NCBI GenBank assembly: GCA_024637035.1
Contig: JAGXFW010000020.1
Coordinates: 62,001 to 126,000, forward strand
DNA: 64,000 nt
Source of the DNA: Actinomycetes bacterium
GTDB lineage: Bacteria > Actinomycetota > Thermoleophilia > RBG-16-64-13
Reading direction: 5' to 3'
Of this stretch, positions 58,460 to 64,000 are shown one piece after another. The stretch's first letter is position 1. Every line of letters starts with the position of its first letter. A program made the position numbers and the translations under genes. The notes under the pieces are model-generated. The model was given only the letters and a program-made list of their open reading frames with translations. It did no database searches and was not told where the DNA came from.

Positions 58460-59221
58460 CTACGTCGTGGGTATCAGCACGTTAGCGAACACGAGCCACG
58501 CCAGCAATGATTTCGCGGCCAGGCTCAGGAACACGTAGGTGACCTCGCCGAACACGTAGTCGCGCCACGGTCCGACCTTCTTGTATTGCAGCACCATGTT
58601 CACGGCGAAGCTGTTGAAGAAGACGAACATGGCGAAGAAGATCACGTAAACGAATGACGGAGGCTCGCCCGGCGACCCGGGGCCCCACAGATACACGCCC
58701 AGCGCCAACCAAGGGATCGCGCCGGCGAAGCAGCCGAAGAGGTACGACATCCAGTTCGGCCGGCCCGGTGTCTCGTAGTGCTCCATCAGCAGTCCGAAGA
58801 GGATCATCGAGGCGTTGGCCCCAGCGATACCGATCACTGCGGCGACGTCAGAGGCGCCCGGCAGGAGCCCGATAAGCACTACCATCAGCGTCGAGGAGAA
58901 CGAGTACTCGATCCAACGAGCGTAGTTGCGCTCGCGCTTGAGGTTCTTCACATACCAATCGAAAGCAAGGGGCGAGGCGATGATGAAGTGCGCCAGCGCC
59001 GACATGAACACAAAAGCGGCTACCGCGAGGCCCAGTGGTACGTCGAAGAGCACTTCGGTCGGGCCGGGGGGCGTTCCGGGGGGGCCCTGCATGAAGCTCG
59101 CCGTCACCGGCAGGCTGAAGTCGTTCGAGAGCGCCACGAGTGCGGCACCCTGCACGAAGTGGAAGAGCCCCATCACCAGGTTGTAGATCCTGAGGCGCTT
59201 GAAACGTGTCTCTTCGATCAT
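58460..59221 (-). CDS. Heliorhodopsin
   Basis: A 253-residue, seven-helix protein with the heliorhodopsin signatures: retinal Schiff-base lysine K237 in S-L-A-A-K-S-L-L-A-W, counterion E105 in R-W-I-E-Y-S, and conserved His at 21 and 78, each two below the numbering of the reference protein 48C12 (H23, H80, E107). The long first extracellular-type loop rich in Gly/Pro (about 45-56) is typical. Heliorhodopsins bind retinal with inverted topology and do not pump ions; their role is unsettled. ATG 59221 follows GGAGGAA. No retinal synthesis gene is in the window. Confidence 0.95.
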   Translation of the reverse strand: MIEETRFKRLRIYNLVMGLFHFVQGAALVALSNDFSLPVTASFMQGPPGTPPGPTEVLFDVPLGLAVAAFVFMSALAHFIIASPLAFDWYVKNLKRERNYARWIEYSFSSTLMVVLIGLLPGASDVAAVIGIAGANASMILFGLLMEHYETPGRPNWMSYLFGCFAGAIPWLALGVYLWGPGSPGEPPSFVYVIFFAMFVFFNSFAVNMVLQYKKVGPWRDYVFGEVTYVFLSLAAKSLLAWLVFANVLIPTT

Positions 59222-59475
59222 TGTTCCTCCGTGCCGTCGGATGAGCGCGGTGGGCGACGTCGGCCTGTCGCGTCGTTCCCGGACCGCGCTCCGTTTGCGT
59301 CCATACGACGAGATACCCGCTCGGAAGCCTTCGTACACGGCGCGCCCGGTGAGTTCAGGGACACGTTGACCCCGGAGTGGTCGGGACACCTGGTTCAAGG
59401 AGCGGCTCTGGGAGGTACCTTTCCAGAAGACAACGACGACCGGGACCCCGGTCGCGGCTCGGAGGGGAGTGCGGC

Positions 59476-60555
59476 TTGACGGAATCCATCACTCTGACGG
59501 TCGGCGGGCGAGAGGTCGTTCTCGGTCACCCCGACAAGGTGCTCTTCCCTGGGCAAGGATGGACCAAGCTCGACGTAGCCGAGCACTATGTGGCCTGCGC
59601 TGAGGGGGCCCTGAGGGGAGTCCTCGGTCGCCCGACCGTACTCAAGAGGTGGCCGAAAGGCGTCTCGGAGAAGCCCTTCTTCCAGAAGCGGGCACCCAAA
59701 CCGAAGGACGGACCCGCACATGAGTACGCCACGGTCCGGTTCCCCTCCGGTCGGTCCGCCGACCTGCTCGTGCCCCGTCACTCGGCCGACATCATCTGGA
59801 TGGCTCATCTCGACTGTGTCGACTTGAATCCGTGGCCCGTGCGCGCGCATGACGTCGATCGACCGGACGAGCTTCGCCTCGACCTCGACCCCGAACCCGA
59901 TGTGCCGTTCTCGGCGGTGCAGGTGGTGGCGCTCCGCTGCCGCGAGGTGCTCGAGGAGCACGGTCTTGTGGGTTGGCCGAAGACATCTGGTTCGCGGGGC
60001 ATCCACGTGTCGGTGCGCATCGCCCCAAAGTGGCCCTTCACCGAAGTGCGCCGCGCCGCGCTGGCGCTCGCGCGGGAGGTGGAGCGGCGGGAGCCCAAGC
60101 TCGCCACCAGCTCCTGGTGGAAGGAGGAGCGGCACGGCGTCTTCATCGACTACAACCAGAACGCGCGTGACCGCACGGTGGCGAGCGCATACAGCGTGCG
60201 TCCCACGGGGTTCGTCTCCGCCCCGTTGACCTGGGAAGAAGTGCCCGACGCGCAGATCGCCGACTTTCCACTCGACACATTCGCCCGCGATCGGTACGCG
60301 CGGGTCGGCGACCTCACCGCAGGTATAGATGAGGTCGTGGGCGATCTGGGAGGCCTCCTGGAGCTCGCGAGGCGCGACGCTGATGAAGGCCTGGGCGACG
60401 CTCCTTGGCCGCCCCATTTCTCCAAGCAGCCGGACGAGCCCCCACGCGTGCAGCCGTCGCGCCGCCGTGCTTCGGGTACCGGCGACGAGGAGCACCGACC
60501 GACCGGCGATTGCGTCGATGTAGAGGCTGCCGACCCCGAGGCGGCAGATTCGTAG
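59476..60555 (+). CDS. ligD: LigD-type primase/polymerase domain protein (NHEJ)
   Basis: A 359-residue stand-alone polymerase domain. Motifs: P-T-V-L-K-R-W-P near 55, the metal-binding L-R-L-D-L-D-P near 133, K-T-S-G-S-R-G-I-H-V near 166 and D-Y-N-Q-N-A-R-D-R-T near 225. It adds ribo- or deoxynucleotides at breaks during Ku-dependent end joining. TTG 59476 has GGAGGGGAG ahead. The ligase is not fused: a separate ATP-dependent ligase is encoded convergently 50 nt away. No ku gene is seen. Confidence 0.92.
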   Translation: MTESITLTVGGREVVLGHPDKVLFPGQGWTKLDVAEHYVACAEGALRGVLGRPTVLKRWPKGVSEKPFFQKRAPKPKDGPAHEYATVRFPSGRSADLLVPRHSADIIWMAHLDCVDLNPWPVRAHDVDRPDELRLDLDPEPDVPFSAVQVVALRCREVLEEHGLVGWPKTSGSRGIHVSVRIAPKWPFTEVRRAALALAREVERREPKLATSSWWKEERHGVFIDYNQNARDRTVASAYSVRPTGFVSAPLTWEEVPDAQIADFPLDTFARDRYARVGDLTAGIDEVVGDLGGLLELARRDADEGLGDAPWPPHFSKQPDEPPRVQPSRRRASGTGDEEHRPTGDCVDVEAADPEAADS

Positions 60556-60605
60556 CTCGGCTGGCCGGCCGGGCGTTGCGCGGGATCGGGAGGACCAGTC
60601 GGAAC

Positions 60606-61670
60606 CTATAGGCCTGCCGACACCACGTCGGAGAAACCGAAGCCGCTCGGGCGCTCGAGTTGGTCCATGGTGCAATCGCGCGGGTCCTTGTCCGGGCGCC
60701 AGCGCTCGAGGCGGGTCGCGTGCCGGAAGCGGCCTCCGGTGAGCTGGTCGTAGCTGATCTCGGCCACGAGTTCCGGGGCCAGCGGCACCCAATCCAGGTC
60801 TTTGCCACCGGTCCAGCGGCTCTCCGCCCCGGGGCGCCGCGCGTCCGCGCCGAAGGACGACTCCGACCGCAGTTCTTCCAAGTGGGGCAGCAGCTCGTGC
60901 GCTTCCTGGTCGCTGAAGCTCGAAGTGTGCCCGATGAAGTGCAGCGCGCCGCTTTCGTCGTAGAGGCCCAGTAGGAGTGACCCCACCCGGTCTCCCTCCG
61001 CCTGCACGCGGTAGCCGCCGATCACCACATCGACCGTGCGGCGGTGCTTCACCTTCACCATCTGGCGCTTGGCCTCTATGTAGGGACGGTCGAGCGCCTT
61101 CGCGACGATGCCGTCGCAACCGGCGGCTTCGAACTCCACGAACCAGCGTCGGGCCGTGTCGATATCCGTGGTCGAGGGCGTCAAGTGCCACGGGGTTTCG
61201 AGCTTCGCCATGAGGGATTCCAGCCGGACGCGTCGATCCGCGAACGGGAGTGCGCGCACGTCTTCGCCGTCGAGCGCGAGGAGATCGAACGCCACCAACT
61301 GCGCGGGCGTCTCCTCGGCCAGGCGGACGATGCGGCTTTCCGCTGGATGGATGCGGTTCTGCAGAGCGTCGAACGCGAGCACTCCGTCTTGCACCACGAC
61401 CACCTCTCCGTCGACCACCGTCCCCTCTGGGAGCGCGTCTATCGCCGGCTTGAGTTCGGGGAAGTAGCGCAGGAGCGGCTTGCCGTTTCGGCTGTCGAGG
61501 CGCGCGGGATGCCCGCTCCACGCAAGAGCCCTGAAACCGTCCCATTTCGGTTCGTAGGCCCAGCCGGGCGGCGCGGGCAGGTCGGCCCGTATCACCGCCT
61601 CCATGGGTTTGATCGGCGGTTCGAAGGGCCGGGTTCGGTCGGCCGTGGTGGGCGCGTCGGGACTCATCAT
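60606..61670 (-). CDS. ATP-dependent DNA ligase (LigC/LigD-type)
   Basis: A 354-residue ligase. The nucleotidyl-transfer motif E-P-K-W-D-G-F-R (K near 43) carries the adenylated Lys. Further motifs are D-G-E-V near 89, F-D-L-L near 128, D-G-I-V-A-K near 186 and V-K-V-K near 207, followed by an OB-fold domain (G-S-L-L-L-G). It seals nicks and would partner with the LigD-type polymerase next door. Start ATG 61670 (M-M-S); an ATG one codon later is equally possible. Confidence 0.93.
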   Translation of the reverse strand: MMSPDAPTTADRTRPFEPPIKPMEAVIRADLPAPPGWAYEPKWDGFRALAWSGHPARLDSRNGKPLLRYFPELKPAIDALPEGTVVDGEVVVVQDGVLAFDALQNRIHPAESRIVRLAEETPAQLVAFDLLALDGEDVRALPFADRRVRLESLMAKLETPWHLTPSTTDIDTARRWFVEFEAAGCDGIVAKALDRPYIEAKRQMVKVKHRRTVDVVIGGYRVQAEGDRVGSLLLGLYDESGALHFIGHTSSFSDQEAHELLPHLEELRSESSFGADARRPGAESRWTGGKDLDWVPLAPELVAEISYDQLTGGRFRHATRLERWRPDKDPRDCTMDQLERPSGFGFSDVVSAGL

Positions 61671-61757
61671 GGGGGAACGGTCCCCGGTCGGCGGCGCTTT
61701 CAGTCTGTTGGTGAGGCGAGGTGGCTTGGGTTCGACTCCTGCGCGGCGATGGTTGCG

Positions 61758-63491
61758 TCAGGCGGGAGGCCGCGAGGTCAGCATCGACGCACCCTGGGCC
61801 GTCGTCGACGCCTCGCGGGCGAACAGAGCCAGGACCCCGGTAGCCTTCATCGACGGTGGCCGCCAGGCGGCGGCGCGTCGTTCGAGGTCGCGCGCGACCT
61901 CCTGGGGTGGTGCCGGGATCCCATCGACGCCCGTCACGTCGAGTCTGCGCGCAGGGATGTCGATGGTCACCAGATCACCGGCTGCCACGAAGGCGATGGC
62001 ACCTCCCTGAAGGGCTTCCGGCGTGACGTGCCCCACAGCCGGGCCGCGGGTGGCTCCCGAGAAGCGCCCGTCCGTGACGAGGGCGACGGTGTCGCGGAGG
62101 GCCGGCTTCGCGTGCAGCGTCTCGGTGGCCCTGAACATCTCGGGCATGCCTGCGGCTCTGGGCCCCACGTACCTGATCACCACCACGTCCCCCGGTTTCA
62201 CGCGTCCGGTCTCGATGGCCAGGACGGCGTCGTTCTCGGAATCGAAGGGTCGCGCGGGCCCGGTGTGTCGGTGCATGGCGGGCGCGACCGACGCATGCTT
62301 GACGACCGACCCTTCTGGAGCCAGATTACCGGTGAGCACGGCCAGCCCGCCGTCGGGACTCCACGGCGCCGCCAGCGGTTGGATCACTTGTTCGGGCCGG
62401 ACCCCGTATGCCGAAAGGTGCGCCGCCGTCCGCTCGAAGAAGCCGCTGCGCTCGAGATCGTCGAGGTTCTGTTCGACCGTGCGGCCGGTGACGGTGAGGG
62501 CGTCAAGGTGGAGGAACTCCCGCAGTTCGCGCATGAGCCCCGGCACGCCGCCGGCGAACCACAACATCTGAGTGGGCCAGGCGCCGGTGAGCTGCATCCC
62601 TGCGAGCACGGGCACCACCCGGTGGACACGGTCGAAGTCCGCAGGCCCGAGCGTCACACCGGCCGCCGCGGCGATGGCAGGCAGGTGCAGCAATGCGTTG
62701 GTGGAGCCTGAGACCGCGGCGTGCAATACCAGGGCGTTCTCAAACGCCTGCGGAGTCAGTATGGTGCTCGGAACGAGTCCGTCGCGCAGGAGTCCGACCG
62801 CGCGAGCACCGGCCCGGTCGGCGTAGTGGCGGATGAGGCCACCGGAGGCGGGCATCAGCGCGTTGCCGGGTAGAGCCAGGCCCAGGGCCTCGCTCAGAAC
62901 CTGCATGGTACTCGCCGTGCCCATGTACTGGCAGGCTCCGCAGCTTGGGCACGCGTCGACGGCGTAGGCAAGCGCGCGCTCCGGCGTCATCTCTCCGCGC
63001 TGCACCTTCTCGCGCGTCTCGTAGCAGACGACCGCGGTGGTGGACTCGGGGCCGGGAGCCATGGAGCCGCCGCAGAAGTGCAGTCCGGGCAGATCGAGTG
63101 TGGCAAGGGCCATCAGGTGAGCTGGTATCGCCTTGTCGCAGGAAGAGAAGGTCACCAGCGAATCGAAGGCCGCCGAGCGGGCGTGGATCTCGACCATGGC
63201 GGCGATGATGTCGCGCGAGACCAAGGAGTAGCTCATGCCCGCGTGGCCGGTGGCCACGCCGTCACAGATGTCGGTCGCCGTGTAGACGGCCGGCTTGCCT
63301 CCGGCCTTGAAGACGCCGGCACGCGCCTCTTGCACGAGGCCGCCCAGATGGATGCTTCCCGGGTGGCTGTCGCCGTGGGTGCTCTCTAGAAGGACTTGAG
63401 GCAGAGCGAGGTCGTCGGGCGTCCAGCCGCTAGCCAGGCGCAAGGGATCGTGCTCGGGGTTCACAGCGCGGCTCGCTTGGCTTCGCAGCAT
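61758..63491 (-). CDS. IlvD/Edd family dehydratase
   Basis: A 577-residue iron-sulfur dehydratase. Cysteine ligands are in S-S-C-D-K-A-I-P (about 129) and C-P-S-C-G-A-C-Q-Y-M-G-T-A (about 195), with S-G-S-T-N near 283 and G-R-F-S-G-A-T-R-G-P near 478. Family members dehydrate dihydroxy-acids (valine/isoleucine synthesis) or sugar acids (gluconate, xylonate). The N-terminal region departs from IlvD (H-G-D-S-H-P-G-S-I-H-L replaces the usual N-S-W-N-E-I-x-P-x-x-x-H-L), so a sugar-acid substrate is plausible. ATG 63491 has GGAGG about ten bases ahead. Downstream on the other strand is a PQQ-type sugar dehydrogenase. Confidence 0.88.
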   Translation of the reverse strand: MLRSQASRAVNPEHDPLRLASGWTPDDLALPQVLLESTHGDSHPGSIHLGGLVQEARAGVFKAGGKPAVYTATDICDGVATGHAGMSYSLVSRDIIAAMVEIHARSAAFDSLVTFSSCDKAIPAHLMALATLDLPGLHFCGGSMAPGPESTTAVVCYETREKVQRGEMTPERALAYAVDACPSCGACQYMGTASTMQVLSEALGLALPGNALMPASGGLIRHYADRAGARAVGLLRDGLVPSTILTPQAFENALVLHAAVSGSTNALLHLPAIAAAAGVTLGPADFDRVHRVVPVLAGMQLTGAWPTQMLWFAGGVPGLMRELREFLHLDALTVTGRTVEQNLDDLERSGFFERTAAHLSAYGVRPEQVIQPLAAPWSPDGGLAVLTGNLAPEGSVVKHASVAPAMHRHTGPARPFDSENDAVLAIETGRVKPGDVVVIRYVGPRAAGMPEMFRATETLHAKPALRDTVALVTDGRFSGATRGPAVGHVTPEALQGGAIAFVAAGDLVTIDIPARRLDVTGVDGIPAPPQEVARDLERRAAAWRPPSMKATGVLALFAREASTTAQGASMLTSRPPA

Positions 63492-63619
63492 GGGTCGTCT
63501 ACCTCCGGGTCGTAGCGTAGGCGCATGCGTGCGCCGTGCTCGGTGTGGGCACCATATCGGACGAGTGACGGGTATGCGAGCGCGGCGCCCACGGATGCCG
63601 CCCGCTAGGAGGTGCACGG

Positions 63620-64000
63620 GTGAGGGGCAGAACGACTGAAGTGGGACGTCGTACCGGGTGGCCGGCGATGGGCATGCAGACCGTCCTCCTGTGTGCGGCG
63701 CTGGCGCTCGCATCGGTCGCCGCGGGGTGCTCGGGTATCTCGCCGACGGCGCCGCCGGTCACGTCCAGCCCCACCGCGACCTCCACGCCCGGTTCGATCG
63801 ACTCCGGCGGGCAGGCTGGCGAGGCCCTCGAGGCCGACCTGTCCGTGGAAGTGGTAGCGCAGGGTCTCACCGTGCCCTGGGAGATCCGCTTCTTTCCCGA
63901 TGGCGCGCTCCTCGTGACCGAGCGCACCGGGCGTGTCCTTCGGATCGACCCGGAGACCGGCGCAGTCAGCGAGCTCGGCAGATTGCCGGTGGCCTCAGAG
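63620..64000 (+). CDS. PQQ-dependent sugar dehydrogenase-like lipoprotein, N-terminal part
   Basis: The frame runs off the right edge after 127 codons. A lipoprotein signal is visible (R-R-T, then a hydrophobic stretch and lipobox V-A-A-G-C), followed by a Ser/Thr/Pro spacer and then V-P-W-E-I-R-F-F-P-D-G-A-L-L-V-T-E-R-T-G-R-V, the first blade of the glucose/sorbosone dehydrogenase beta-propeller. GTG 63620 follows AGGAGGT six bases upstream. It would oxidise sugars outside the membrane with PQQ, perhaps linked to the divergent IlvD/Edd dehydratase. Catalytic residues lie beyond the window. Confidence 0.85.
   Translation, partial: MRGRTTEVGRRTGWPAMGMQTVLLCAALALASVAAGCSGISPTAPPVTSSPTATSTPGSIDSGGQAGEALEADLSVEVVAQGLTVPWEIRFFPDGALLVTERTGRVLRIDPETGAVSELGRLPVASE

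Noticed and set aside
59395-61545. A 716-codon minus-strand open frame overlapping the LigD-type polymerase and ligase genes
   Set aside because: It is an antisense shadow typical of G+C-rich DNA; its translation is Arg/Pro/His-rich with no domain pattern, while the sense genes have clear catalytic motifs.
61690-61757. A GGTTCGACTCC string resembling a tRNA T-loop between the ligase and dehydratase genes
   Set aside because: The flanking T-stem does not pair well and no matching acceptor, D or anticodon arms were found.
1-64000. CRISPR arrays, insertion sequences, integrases or rRNA genes
   Set aside because: No regularly spaced repeats, transposase/integrase motifs, terminal inverted repeats with target duplications, or rRNA-like sequence were recognised.

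Overview
The window is a G+C-rich chromosomal segment of an actinobacterium-like organism. The evidence is the frequent GTG/TTG starts and four-base ATGA/GTGA overlaps, an ANTAR-domain regulator, a mycofactocin-type precursor and its maturases, and a TANNNT promoter that abuts a start codon. A heliorhodopsin is also present. The gene content suggests an anaerobic or facultative life on small aromatic or oxygenated compounds (corrinoid methyltransferases, an ATP-dependent carboxylase, an aldehyde:ferredoxin oxidoreductase, a 2-oxoacid:ferredoxin oxidoreductase). A deep-branching actinobacterial class such as Thermoleophilia or a relative would fit, but the sequence alone does not settle the taxon. 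No insertion sequence, CRISPR array, rRNA or convincing tRNA was seen.

Layout. 1-4064 (+): end of a branched-chain-type ABC importer (livF/livH/livM), then a corrinoid protein and a UroD-type methyltransferase. 4203-5362 (-): SDR dehydrogenase and small ABM-type protein. 5639-14198 (+): one tightly overlapping operon, mftA-mftB-mftC-(FadH/OYE oxidoreductase)-etfA-fixC-fixX-etfB-mftF. This is a mycofactocin-like redox-peptide locus with an electron-transfer-flavoprotein module built in and no mftD or mftE in view. 14273-26983: a divergent FadR-type regulator, then VOC protein, PaaK-type CoA ligase, a four-gene carboxylase resembling acetophenone carboxylase, a second UroD-like protein and porAB. 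The VOC and PaaK genes have near-identical promoters with a shared operator-like element. 26987-31929 (-): acetoin-dehydrogenase-type E1/E2, RutB-like hydrolase and SDR. 32145-33335 (+): iron-type glycerol/alcohol dehydrogenase, then a decayed SDR remnant. 33623-40487 (+): FIST-domain histidine kinase, ANTAR response regulator, a leader with a strong terminator and a competing hairpin, then aldehyde:ferredoxin oxidoreductase, a MoaD-like protein and a benzyl-alcohol-type dehydrogenase.

40557-42993 (-): epimerase and zinc-ribbon membrane protein. 43107-49057 (-): tryptophan operon trpL-trpE-trpG-trpD-trpC-trpFA with an attenuator, a Trp-rich leader peptide and a trpF-trpA fusion, but no trpB. 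49158-49748: small membrane peptide, broken HTH gene, terminator and a roughly 160-nt nested inverted-repeat element. 49749-64000: DEAD-box helicase, multicopper oxidase, MFS transporter, pirin, hemolysin-III protein, lipoprotein, NapH-like polyferredoxin preceded by four tandem copies of its start region, heliorhodopsin, stand-alone LigD-type polymerase, ATP-dependent DNA ligase, IlvD/Edd dehydratase and the start of a PQQ-type sugar dehydrogenase lipoprotein.

How the parts may work together (inference): the importer, two UroD/corrinoid-type proteins, CoA ligase, carboxylase, ferredoxin oxidoreductases, aldehyde/alcohol oxidoreductases and several dehydrogenases look like a catabolic island. 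The mycofactocin-like peptide plus ETF module is a plausible dedicated electron carrier between some of these dehydrogenases and the quinone or ferredoxin pool.
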